A DNA stretch of 64,000 nucleotides from JBBQYA01 sp031412335 (GTDB lineage Bacteria; Bacteroidota; Bacteroidia; Sphingobacteriales; Sphingobacteriaceae): contig JANOCT010000033.1 in NCBI GenBank assembly GCA_031412335.1, forward strand, positions 66,189 through 130,188, in the 5' to 3' direction. The notes under the pieces were generated by a model. It was not told the DNA's origin. It was given only the letters and a program-made list of their open reading frames with translations, and did no database searches. A program made the translations under genes and the position numbers. Below, piece by piece: positions 37,272 to 44,844 of the stretch (position 1 is its first letter; every line of letters begins with the position of its first letter).

Positions 37272-38372
37272 ATGAAGAAATTTTTAGGTTTAATTGGAAT
37301 ATTTTTCCTGTTTAATCAATCAGCAAAATCACAAAATACCTCTCAGTTTTTTATTGATAATGCTCCGAAAGATGCCAACAATTATGCTCAAAAGTATCTT
37401 GATCCCTTTTTTAAAGGATTTTCTAATGACATGAATGCAGGTTGGTATCAAACAGCTAAACCATTAAAAGCAGGTAGATTTGGAATTAATTTTTCTGTTT
37501 CAGCATCCTTAGTACCGGATAAAGATTTAACTTTTGATGTAAATTCACTAAACTTAAAATCTGTTCGTTTAAAAAATGGTGAAAGTTCAATAACACCTAC
37601 TGTTGCTGGAATTGGAAACGAAGGGCCAGTTTTGCAATTAGTTATTGCCAATGCAAATCTTCCTTTTCCAAATAACGAGTATTTAGTTACAGAATTTAAT
37701 GCCTTAGAAGGATTAAATGTAAATGTACTTCCTACTCCGGTTTTGCAAGGTTCGGTTGGTGTAGGTTTAGGTACAGAAGTTATGCTACGAGTTTTACCAA
37801 AAGTTAATTTTGCTGATCAAAAAGGTTCAATATCACTGTTTGGGATTGGCGTAAAACATAGTATAAGCCAATATTTTCCAGGTGGAGATAAATTACCATT
37901 TGATCTGGCAGTTGTCGGTGCATTTTCGAGATTTAATGCTAGCTACAATCTCTCACTCCAACCTGAAGCTGGAAGACCGCAACGATCTGGATCAGCGCCC
38001 GATTATAACACACAAAAACTTGATTTTAAAAGTAATAATTTCACAGTTGCAGCTGTATTTTCTAAAAAAATCTCTGTTTTAACATTGCATGTTGGTGCTG
38101 GCTATAATGGCGGAACCACTACTACTGATTTAAAAGGCAACTATCCGGTTACTATTATTGAAGATAATATTCTAAGCACTCAGTTTGCTCAAGAAGTAAT
38201 TATAAACTTTACTGACCCAACCAGCTTAAAATCTGACGGAGCCGATGGAGCAAAAGTTACTGGAGGTTTTCGCTTAAAATTGGCAGCTTTTACCTTGCAT
38301 GCAGATTATACGCTTGCTAATTATAGTGCAGTAAACGCTGGAATTGGATTTATAATCGGTGGGGAGAAATAG
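37272..38372 (+). CDS. Outer-membrane-associated protein, DUF6588-like
   Basis: 366 residues with a signal peptide (KKFLGLIGIFFLFNQSAKSQ). The mature part has NYAQKYLDPFFKGFSNDMNAGWYQTAKPLKAGRFGINFSVSAS and many alternating beta segments with aromatic ends, consistent with the DUF6588 family of predicted beta-barrel proteins in Bacteroidota. No function is assigned to the family. It is the last gene before the accessory island. Confidence 0.75.
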   Translation: MKKFLGLIGIFFLFNQSAKSQNTSQFFIDNAPKDANNYAQKYLDPFFKGFSNDMNAGWYQTAKPLKAGRFGINFSVSASLVPDKDLTFDVNSLNLKSVRLKNGESSITPTVAGIGNEGPVLQLVIANANLPFPNNEYLVTEFNALEGLNVNVLPTPVLQGSVGVGLGTEVMLRVLPKVNFADQKGSISLFGIGVKHSISQYFPGGDKLPFDLAVVGAFSRFNASYNLSLQPEAGRPQRSGSAPDYNTQKLDFKSNNFTVAAVFSKKISVLTLHVGAGYNGGTTTTDLKGNYPVTIIEDNILSTQFAQEVIINFTDPTSLKSDGADGAKVTGGFRLKLAAFTLHADYTLANYSAVNAGIGFIIGGEK

Positions 38373-38634
38373 TTATCGCTTTAGAAGAATAAATTAAGTT
38401 TTTGCTTTCTGAAATTTATGTAATTAAGATTATTATAACAAATTTCTTCCGGAAAACCTTTCCATGTTGTTTTCGGAAACCTCAATGAATCAGAGTGTAG
38501 ATTAGGTTTATGAGTAATACTAAAATTTGCGCAAATTTATGAGTTGTGTGTAATGCGACAGCTACCCTTCGAAATTCGGCGAAAAACAACACTTCGGTAA
38601 AATCTATGTAAATTTGGCTTTTACGATTTTAAAA

Positions 38635-38937
38635 ATGAATAGACTTGAAACATACACTACAGACATTATTAAGCTTTGTAAGACACACAAGGTTAAAAGT
38701 TTGTATGCCTTCGGTTCAGTTTTGACAGAGAATTTTAACAATGAAAGTGATATTGATTTCATTGTGGACTTTTCAAACATTGAGGTAGAAGATTATGCTG
38801 ATAATTATTTCGATCTGAAATTTTCACTACAGGATATTCTCAAGAGGCCAGTCGACCTATTGGAAGAAAAAGCTATAAAAAATCCATATTTCAGACAGTC
38901 CCTTAATCAGCAAAGAAAACTTGTTTATGGACAATGA
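38635..38937 (+). CDS. mntA: MNT-domain nucleotidyltransferase antitoxin (MntA-like)
   Basis: 100 residues from ATG 38635 (a TTG at 38614 is in frame but less likely). The minimal nucleotidyltransferase motif is complete: FGSVLTENFNNESDIDFIVD, with Gly27-Ser28 and the Asp39-x-Asp41 pair. In MntA-HepT systems this enzyme AMPylates the HEPN toxin and so silences it. It overlaps the HepT gene by 11 bp. The pair is enclosed by GTTGTGTGTAATGC (38543) and its near reverse complement at 39270. Confidence 0.9.
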   Translation: MNRLETYTTDIIKLCKTHKVKSLYAFGSVLTENFNNESDIDFIVDFSNIEVEDYADNYFDLKFSLQDILKRPVDLLEEKAIKNPYFRQSLNQQRKLVYGQ

Positions 38938-39265
38938 TATAAAAGCTTGGCTTTACGATATTTTGAACGCTATTGTTGAAATTGAAAGTTTCTTCAACAA
39001 CGAACCTAAAGAATTCAAAAAATATCAAAATGATTTGAGGACAAGACGAGCAGTAGAAAGAAATATCGAAATAATCGGCGAAGCCCTAAGTCGAATTTTA
39101 AAACAAGACGAAACAATTACAATTTCAAATTCCAGAAAAATTGTCGATACAAGAAACAGAATTATCCACGGATATGACTCTGTTTCAGACGACGTAATTT
39201 GGGGTATTGTAATTCGACACCTTCCAATATTACAGACAGAAATCCAAATATTGTTGGGCGAGTAG
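38927..39265 (+). CDS. hepT: HEPN-domain ribonuclease toxin (HepT-like, DUF86)
   Basis: 112 residues from ATG 38927. The RX4HXY active site is intact: Arg76, His81 and Tyr83 in TRNRIIHGYD. The upstream RRAVERNIEIIGEALSRIL helix is typical of DUF86. Tyr83 is the residue modified by the MntA partner in characterised systems. It overlaps mntA by 11 bp, so the toxin is made only with its antitoxin. These pairs act in plasmid or cassette maintenance and probably phage defence. Confidence 0.9.
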   Translation: MDNDIKAWLYDILNAIVEIESFFNNEPKEFKKYQNDLRTRRAVERNIEIIGEALSRILKQDETITISNSRKIVDTRNRIIHGYDSVSDDVIWGIVIRHLPILQTEIQILLGE

Positions 39266-39273
39266 AAATGCAC

Positions 39274-39507
39274 TACACACAACGTATGTATTGCTGCAAG
39301 GGCGACTTGACGTTGTTATCATTGGCTGTTGTTTGTAATCAGCAGCGGTACCGGCTGGACAGCCTGCCCCGATACTTCGGGGGATTTCTGTTGGGCCTTT
39401 TGTTCTTATCTTGTACTTTTATTTCTTTATTGGGCTTCAGTTCCGGACTGCGCAAACAAACAATGCCCCTGCCTGCATAAAGCCCTGATCGTAATATGCA
39501 ATTATGG
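39274..39507 (+). other. attC-like spacer after the MntA-HepT module
   Basis: Begins with TACACACAAC (pairs with GTTGTGTGTA at 38543) and ends with TTATGG at the next gene's start, which pairs with CCATAA at 40186. Between them are hairpins, including CCCCGA/TCGGGG near 39370-39386 and a TTGCTGC ... GCAGC pair near 39290 and 39342. GC content is clearly above its surroundings. Short frames crossing it look non-coding. Confidence 0.5.
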
Positions 39508-40181
39508 AAGCACACAATATGGGAATAGGAAGACGAGAATTTTTAAGATTGGCAGGTATTGCATTAGCAGGACTTGCTATTGACCCATTGAAGGCAGTTG
39601 CTATTAATGATAATATTTATGTAAATAAGAAACTAGGAATATTATTTGAAAAGCCGAATGATTGGGGCTTTATAGCCATCAAAGATTTCGGAAAAATTAA
39701 GAGCGAACAAGTCGTTGGCGTAGGCCTTGACGAAACCGCTGAAGAAATTTGGGAAAAACTAGGAGACCCAATTTGTTTTGCAACAAAGTACTTCAAAGAC
39801 AAACCTGAAAATAAAGGGGTTTTCTCACCGACTATAACTCTAAATATCACACCAAAACAAGAACTTGAATATTTAGGACATGAAACTTTTGAGGAACTTA
39901 TGGAAATGTCTGAATATGGCGTTGCACATTTACTAAAAGATTTTAAAGTTGTTAAAAGGTACGACCCTATACTTATTAGTAATTGTAAATTCTATGAGTA
40001 TGACGCTGAATATTTATTTGAACATATAGAAATTGACAAACCACTTAAAGTTGAATTAAAGGTTTTGAATGCAGAACACAATGATTTTTACTATGACTTC
40101 AATTGTCATCAGTCGAAGACACAAAACCAAATTGCAGACATAGAATTTGAAAAATTTAAAAGGACAATAAAATTAATTTAA
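39504..40181 (+). CDS. Hypothetical protein with twin-arginine signal
   Basis: 225 residues (an ATG at 39519 would give 220). The N-terminus MGIGRREFLRLAGIALAGLA is a classic twin-arginine signal: R-R-E-F-L-R, hydrophobic core, short C-region. So the protein is probably exported folded or carries a cofactor. The mature part starts VNKKLGILFEKPNDWGFI and looks like a PsbP/Mog1-type alpha-beta fold, but this is only an impression. It is the single gene of its module, ending just before CCCATAAC. Confidence 0.7.
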   Translation: MEAHNMGIGRREFLRLAGIALAGLAIDPLKAVAINDNIYVNKKLGILFEKPNDWGFIAIKDFGKIKSEQVVGVGLDETAEEIWEKLGDPICFATKYFKDKPENKGVFSPTITLNITPKQELEYLGHETFEELMEMSEYGVAHLLKDFKVVKRYDPILISNCKFYEYDAEYLFEHIEIDKPLKVELKVLNAEHNDFYYDFNCHQSKTQNQIADIEFEKFKRTIKLI

Positions 40182-40184
40182 CTG

Positions 40185-40192
40185 CCCATAAC
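40185..40192 (+). other. R''-like core CCCATAAC
   Basis: CCATAA pairs with TTATGG at 39502, at the start of the same module. The expected downstream half-site is not seen before the leftward gene that ends at 40205, so the original site may be broken by an insertion. Confidence 0.35.
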
Positions 40193-40204
40193 TGCGCCCA
40201 GCAA

Positions 40205-40729
40205 TCAAATTAAAATACTATCCCAATACCCTATCTTAGCAGACAAACTTATTTTTTCCTCTTCCAATTTTTGAATCTTTAACCTGATTAATCCCAAATC
40301 AAAAGCAGATCGTCGATAGAGCAAATTGCACCATGATTGCAAGTTTTCGGTTTGTTGTAAAGTAACGCTTAGGTATTGTGGGTAATGATTGGATAGATGC
40401 AAACGCCTCAACAATTGCGTTTCTTTTTGCTGAAGTTTTTGTAGAGCTAAGGAGTTTTTATCAACATCTAACCTAAGTTTACGCAACTCTTTTGTTTTAT
40501 GCAATCTCAAAAAAGTTCGATTGTCGCTTTCCCAGTTGATGTATATAGTTTTTAAATCTTCTTCTTTTAGTTGTTGTTGGTAAATGTTTAATCCAGAAAT
40601 ATATCCGTAATATACTGAAGGAATCGCGCTATTTCTAGTGAACCAAGAATGAAACGTTGTTTTAGGAACAAGTAAAAGTTCTGTTATTTCTTTCAATCCA
40701 ATACCTAAATTTTCAAATTCATTTTCCAT
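40205..40729 (-). CDS. Hypothetical protein with N-terminal HTH-like and coiled-coil regions
   Basis: 174 residues. The first 40 (GIGLKEITELLLVPKTTFHSWF) look like a helix-turn-helix. Residues about 75-110 are rich in Lys/Leu/Gln (SLALQKLQQKETQLLRRL) and 145-170 again form a coiled coil. No known family. It points against the rest of the island, and the 56-bp tandem repeats lie just upstream of its start, so they could be its own binding sites. The gene at 41051 lies in the same orientation. Confidence 0.6.
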   Translation of the reverse strand: MENEFENLGIGLKEITELLLVPKTTFHSWFTRNSAIPSVYYGYISGLNIYQQQLKEEDLKTIYINWESDNRTFLRLHKTKELRKLRLDVDKNSLALQKLQQKETQLLRRLHLSNHYPQYLSVTLQQTENLQSWCNLLYRRSAFDLGLIRLKIQKLEEEKISLSAKIGYWDSILI

Positions 40730-40789
40730 AACTTTTCTTTAAAAAAAATCAGTTAATAATTACGCGACTATTGTATGTGTATTAATTTT

Positions 40790-40990
40790 TATTCGGCACA
40801 TTTTTAATCACGCTTGATGCGAACAACTTGAATGCAAATAATTTTTGTTCGCACATATTTTGTTCGCATAGATGCGTACAAGTTGCATGCGAATTAATTT
40901 TTGTACGCACATATTTTGTTCGCATAGTTGCGTACAAGTTGCATGCGAATTAATTTTTGTTCGCACATATTTTGTTCGCAAATTGAACCT
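40790..40990. repeat. 56-bp tandem repeats with nested palindromes
   Basis: TGTTCGCATAGATGCGTACA recurs with an exact 56-bp period (40861, 40917, partial at 40973), preceded by a diverged copy from about 40805. Each unit holds TTCGCAT ... ATGCGAA and TGCGTAC ... GTACGCA inverted pairs. No variable spacers, so not a CRISPR. It lies between two leftward genes, 60-260 bp upstream of the HTH-like gene. Confidence 0.85.
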
Positions 40991-41050
40991 AAAAAAACAC
41001 CAGATAGATTTCTGATGTTTCTAAGCAATTAAATGCTTATTTTTTTGAAA

Positions 41051-41488
41051 TTAAAGGGCAGCTTTTCTTTGCTCTAGAGCTTCTTTAAAACGTTTGAAAT
41101 ACAATAATAGCAATTGAGCTTCACCAGTATCCACGTTTTTTTCTACCAAAGATGCTGAACTAAGCGTGTCGGTTTTGCGAAAATTAAGTCTTCGCAAACG
41201 TGCTTTTAAACCATCCAGGTCTATGGCTACATCCTCGTACTTACGTGTGCCAGCTACCAATGACAAAAGTTCCGTTTCTTTGGCTGTAATTTGAGCCTGC
41301 ACATCGGTAATTTCGCCGTCCAGACTGCCGCTACGGAACTCTGATTTGTCAAACTGAAACTCACTACTACTTAATTTCACTTCAAATCCTTTAATTTGAA
41401 GTACCTGTGCTGCTAGCAAAGAATCAATCTCTGCTATTGAATTCAAAGTGGCTACTTTGAAGTCAAAATTTTCTAAAGTAAAATCCAT
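41051..41488 (-). CDS. Hypothetical coiled-coil protein
   Basis: 145 residues, mostly charged alpha-helix: LDGEITDVQAQITAKETELLSLVAG and the closing LLLLYFKRFKEALEQRKAAL suggest long coiled coils. No signal peptide, no membrane segment, no recognised family. It shares orientation with the HTH-like gene at 40205, from which it is separated by the tandem repeats. It might be a structural or DNA-associated partner; this is speculation. Base composition here (more G+C) differs from the flanking genes. Confidence 0.6.
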   Translation of the reverse strand: MDFTLENFDFKVATLNSIAEIDSLLAAQVLQIKGFEVKLSSSEFQFDKSEFRSGSLDGEITDVQAQITAKETELLSLVAGTRKYEDVAIDLDGLKARLRRLNFRKTDTLSSASLVEKNVDTGEAQLLLLYFKRFKEALEQRKAAL

Positions 41489-41805
41489 AATTTTTGTTAG
41501 TTTTAATAGTATAAAACTTTCCTAATAACTTACCAGCAAGTGCTTTAGTATGCTGAGTTAAAAATTTATTTTAATTTTTTATACAACTATAAATTTGATG
41601 TATAAATGTTTTTTAAGGTAGGCCTTACCATCGGATTTTATAATCATAAATATTGTTGAAAGTCTAAATTTATCTTTTACTTATTTTAATAGTTTAAAAT
41701 AGATAAAGAATGATACTTTTGTTTGCAACTATTTCTAAAACAATACAAAAAGTACTACAAACAATACGAGAAGCACTACAAAACTTGTGTATGTTTAGGA
41801 GTTAT
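41489..41805 (+). other. Spacer before the Septu-like module, ends in a GTT core
   Basis: AT-rich, no gene called. It ends with GTTATATGC (41801-41809), the exact reverse complement of GCATATAAC at 43668. A frame continuous with the ATPase gene extends back to an ATG at 41710 but would run through this half-site. AAGGTAGGCCTTACC near 41617 is a short palindrome. Confidence 0.5.
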
Positions 41806-41865
41806 ATGCAAGCGTGGCCGACGACAAGACAACAACCAAATGAAAACGACAATACTGACAGAAAT

Positions 41866-43017
41866 ATGATTGAAAATATACCCGACCAGATTTTAAACCT
41901 TGACCATTTCCCAGAGGACGTAAGTATTCTAATAGGCGAAAATGGAAGTGGTAAAAGCATTTTGTTAAACAACCTTTCAAAACACTTTTTGGGACGAGGG
42001 GAAAATGTTATTGCATTAGCAAATTCTATCCACGATAAATTTGATAGTCAAAATAAAAATTTCAAAACATTAAGGGGACGGTCTGGAAGAAAGCAAGCAA
42101 GAATGACAATTAAAAATGCTCTTGTAAATATTGCAGAAAGTGATATTCAAAGACTTAAGAATGCTTCAAGAGCATTGCAATATGTTGGCTTTGACCCTGC
42201 AATTGGTTTTAAAATTGAGAAACTAAGACAATCTTATAAGGAAATAATTTCAAGTTCAGATTTCAACTATAATGACAAAGAAAAAATTAGCTATCTTCTT
42301 GACAAATCATTACAAGAAACAAATAAGGACGGAGATATTATTTGGTTAGAAATTGAGAGTTTCAGTTTTAAAGAACTTGAAAAATCCTCATTAACTCAAC
42401 TATTTTTATTTGAACCTAAATTGAAGGAACTGAAAATAATTGAACGTATAGAGGTATTTCTAAGAAAGAACCAAATTACGATTTCAATGCTTGACGCAAG
42501 TTCGGGAGAATTAGTTTTAATTACTTCAATAGTTTATCTTTCTACTGCAATTACCGAAAGGACAGTTATTCTTATTGACGAACCTGAAAATAGTTTGCAC
42601 CCCAAATGGCAAAAAGAATACGCAAAAATTCTATTTGATATTTTTTATCTATATCAACCTAAAATAATTATTGCAACGCATTCTCCACTTGTCATAAGTG
42701 GTGCAGAATTATTTATAAAAGACCCTAAAATATATAAAGCGGAAAACTTCACTTTCGTTCTTCAAAAAAAAGAACCTCTAAATATGGAAGAAATATATTT
42801 TAGGTTTTTTGATATTACGACACCTCAAAACAGATTTCTTTCAGATAGAATAGTTAGACTTTTAAACACATTAGCCAATGACAAAATAAGTTTAGGCGAA
42901 TTTGAAAATGCAGTTAAAAAAATCGAAGTTAGTTCTTATGACCCAGAACAAATTGAAGTTTTAAAATCAATAATGGGATTAGCTTTAGAAATTTCAAGCC
43001 CAAATAACAGACAATAA
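41866..43017 (+). CDS. ptuA: AAA family ATPase, Septu PtuA-like
   Basis: 383 residues from ATG 41866. Walker A is SILIGENGSGKS (about 20-31); an ABC-like signature stretch MLDASSGELVLI precedes Walker B TVILIDEPENSLHPKWQ (near 237), then IIIATHSPLVISGAE (near 270), typical of RecF/OLD/SbcC-related ATPases. The start is uncertain: 41710 and 41806 are also in frame, but 41710 lies outside the cassette core. An HNH nuclease gene follows after 2 bp. This ATPase-HNH pairing defines the Septu anti-phage system. No reverse transcriptase is near, so it is not a retron-borne PtuAB. Confidence 0.72.
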   Translation: MIENIPDQILNLDHFPEDVSILIGENGSGKSILLNNLSKHFLGRGENVIALANSIHDKFDSQNKNFKTLRGRSGRKQARMTIKNALVNIAESDIQRLKNASRALQYVGFDPAIGFKIEKLRQSYKEIISSSDFNYNDKEKISYLLDKSLQETNKDGDIIWLEIESFSFKELEKSSLTQLFLFEPKLKELKIIERIEVFLRKNQITISMLDASSGELVLITSIVYLSTAITERTVILIDEPENSLHPKWQKEYAKILFDIFYLYQPKIIIATHSPLVISGAELFIKDPKIYKAENFTFVLQKKEPLNMEEIYFRFFDITTPQNRFLSDRIVRLLNTLANDKISLGEFENAVKKIEVSSYDPEQIEVLKSIMGLALEISSPNNRQ

Positions 43018-43019
43018 AT

Positions 43020-43637
43020 ATGGTTTTAGAAATTAACCCACAAGATTTGGCTAATATTGAGACCGCAATTCAAGCTGGAGGTAAGATTTGGGACAATGAT
43101 TTACTTAAGGACTTTAAAAGAAAAATTAAAACATACAACAGAGCAAAACAAAATGAGCAATGTTGCTATTGTAGGAAAAATTTTGAAGGTGAGTTCAATA
43201 TGGTAATTGACATTGAACACATTTTACCGAAGAAACAGTTTAAACACCTAATGTTTGCAACATACAATTTAAGTATTTCCTGTAAACGGTGTAATATGAA
43301 TATCAAAAATGAAGATATAAGTTTTGTGACAGATATTGTTGCTTTGAATGCTAATCCAACCGATACAAATCTATACAAAATTATACACCCAAATTTTGAC
43401 AACTACTTTGCACATTTAGACTACTATACCAAGACAACAAATGAAACAAAAATTATTAAGTATAAAGTTCTAGCCGACAGTTCAAAAGGCCAATTCACCT
43501 ACGACTATTTTCAATTAACAGAACTTGAAATCGACTCTATAAACAAGGCTCAAGGATTAAAAGAAACCGAGGAATTGTCTGACAATATTGACCCGAGAAT
43601 TGCCAAAAAAATAGAGGACTTACTTAAATCAAAATGA
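43020..43637 (+). CDS. ptuB: HNH endonuclease, Septu PtuB-like
   Basis: 205 residues. Zinc/HNH layout is complete: Cys48-x-x-Cys51 (CCYCRKNF), the catalytic DIEHILPK with His67, the NLSISCKRCN segment with Asn83 and Cys88-x-x-Cys91. This is a McrA-like HNH fold. It starts 2 bp after the ATPase stop, so the two are surely co-expressed. In Septu, PtuB is the effector nuclease held in a complex with PtuA. Target specificity is unknown. A GCATATAAC core follows 30 bp after the stop. Confidence 0.78.
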   Translation: MVLEINPQDLANIETAIQAGGKIWDNDLLKDFKRKIKTYNRAKQNEQCCYCRKNFEGEFNMVIDIEHILPKKQFKHLMFATYNLSISCKRCNMNIKNEDISFVTDIVALNANPTDTNLYKIIHPNFDNYFAHLDYYTKTTNETKIIKYKVLADSSKGQFTYDYFQLTELEIDSINKAQGLKETEELSDNIDPRIAKKIEDLLKSK

Positions 43638-43667
43638 AAGCAGACATTGATAGTGGAAAGAACGCCA

Positions 43668-43700
43668 GCATATAACAGCACCTACAAAAAGTTATAAGCC
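43668..43700 (+). other. attC-like core between PtuB and the next gene (short)
   Basis: GCATATAAC (43668-43676), then AGCACCTACAAAAA, then GTTATAAGCC (43691-43700). The first core matches the module start at 41801 exactly. Only 14 bp separate the two cores, far shorter than a normal attC, so this site may be a truncated one. Confidence 0.45.
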
Positions 43701-43761
43701 ATTTTAGGACAATCGAGCAACAGGAAATAAATATTTCAAACAATATAAAACATTTCAAACA

Positions 43762-44667
43762 ATGAAAAAACCATTCTTAACATCATTAATGCTAATTGCA
43801 ATTGGAACGACAACTTTACTTGGACAAAACAGAATGAAATTTAAACACAGGATTAGTCAAAAAAGAATTAACGATGCTGGTTTTGTTTTATTAAATTGGA
43901 ACCCAAATAGCAATGGTGGTAAAGGCGGGTACACTGACACCTTAAAAATTGGAGACGACAATAAGTTGCGTTCAATTATCAAACTTGATAGCAAGGGTAA
44001 TATTCTCGTTGACTTCTGGCAAATTAAATCAGGACAGGGATTCAAGAGAAAATGTATATTTTGGAAAGATCAAATATCGGAAATTGACCCATTTAAAAGT
44101 CAAATTAAATTTGTTAACAGTCAAACGCCCTATAATATTGACAATCCACCAAAACTCACAGATGGTAGAAACTCAATTGGTAAAACGACAAAAGTTTTAC
44201 CTATTCCATTTAGCGGTTTTACATTTGGTGTGGCGACAATGCCTTTTCGCTTGAGAGGTTCTGAGAACATAAGCCCAACAGAAAAAGTTAATTATGTTGT
44301 GACATCACCAAAACCTGACATCTCATTCACAGGTGGTTGGACATTAGGTAAATCAATAATTACCAGTAGAAGTATTATTAACTATTCTGCAACTTTTGGT
44401 GGTTTCGTTGGACTTACAAGCGCAGAGATTAAAGACGGTGTTGTAAATTCAGCAACTTTTCTTTACGGGACAGGCAAGACAACTAAGCAAGTACAGACAA
44501 ATCCAGCAATGAGTTATGGTGCAGCAATTACAGTTGCTAGAAACAATTTAGGGATTGTGTTTGCATTAGGCTTTGACAACAGTTTTGGTGTCTACTCAAA
44601 TGACTGGGTGTATCAAAACAGACCTTGGTTTGGAATAGGTTTGAGTGCGAATTTGGGAATATTCTAA
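43762..44667 (+). CDS. Secreted hypothetical protein, probable beta-barrel
   Basis: 301 residues with a signal peptide (MKKPFLTSLMLIAIGTTTLLG). The C-terminal 150 residues alternate hydrophobic and polar positions with glycine turns (FTGGWTLGKSIIT, SATFGGFVGLTSAEI, LGIVFALGFDNSFGVYS) and end in LSANLGIF, with a terminal aromatic as in outer-membrane barrels. No family known to me. It is the only gene of its module, between cores at 43691 and 44691. Confidence 0.65.
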   Translation: MKKPFLTSLMLIAIGTTTLLGQNRMKFKHRISQKRINDAGFVLLNWNPNSNGGKGGYTDTLKIGDDNKLRSIIKLDSKGNILVDFWQIKSGQGFKRKCIFWKDQISEIDPFKSQIKFVNSQTPYNIDNPPKLTDGRNSIGKTTKVLPIPFSGFTFGVATMPFRLRGSENISPTEKVNYVVTSPKPDISFTGGWTLGKSIITSRSIINYSATFGGFVGLTSAEIKDGVVNSATFLYGTGKTTKQVQTNPAMSYGAAITVARNNLGIVFALGFDNSFGVYSNDWVYQNRPWFGIGLSANLGIF

Positions 44668-44690
44668 CCAAGAACAATGAACAGAAAAAC

Positions 44691-44840
44691 GCCATATAAC
44701 AGCAACTTTTTAAAAGGCGTGGTTTCGTTTTTCGCAGATAGTTTATGGAAGCCGAAAGTTTTATCCGCCGTATCAACATTTTTATAGAAAAGCCCGCCTA
44801 TTATAAATCTTTCAAACTTTAGTGGCAACTTTAAAAGACA
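44691..44840 (+). other. attC-like spacer after 43762 gene
   Basis: Starts GCCATATAAC followed by AGCAACTTTTTAAAAGGCG; near its end are GCCCGCCTATTATAAATC and GTGGCAACTTTAAAAGACAC. AGCAACTTTTTAAAA and GGCAACTTTAAAA repeat each other directly. A GTT core matching the downstream module could not be located. Confidence 0.4.
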
Positions 44841-44844
44841 CACA

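Noticed and set aside
39199..39583. Two overlapping short + frames between the HepT and twin-arginine genes
   Set aside because: They overlap each other in different frames within a GC-rich, hairpin-rich spacer that looks like a recombination site; neither reads like protein.
40790..40990. Possible CRISPR array
   Set aside because: Repeats are contiguous 56-bp tandem copies with no unique spacers, and no cas genes are present.
41866..43637. PtuAB as part of a retron
   Set aside because: No reverse transcriptase gene or msr/msd-like inverted repeats are seen on either side.
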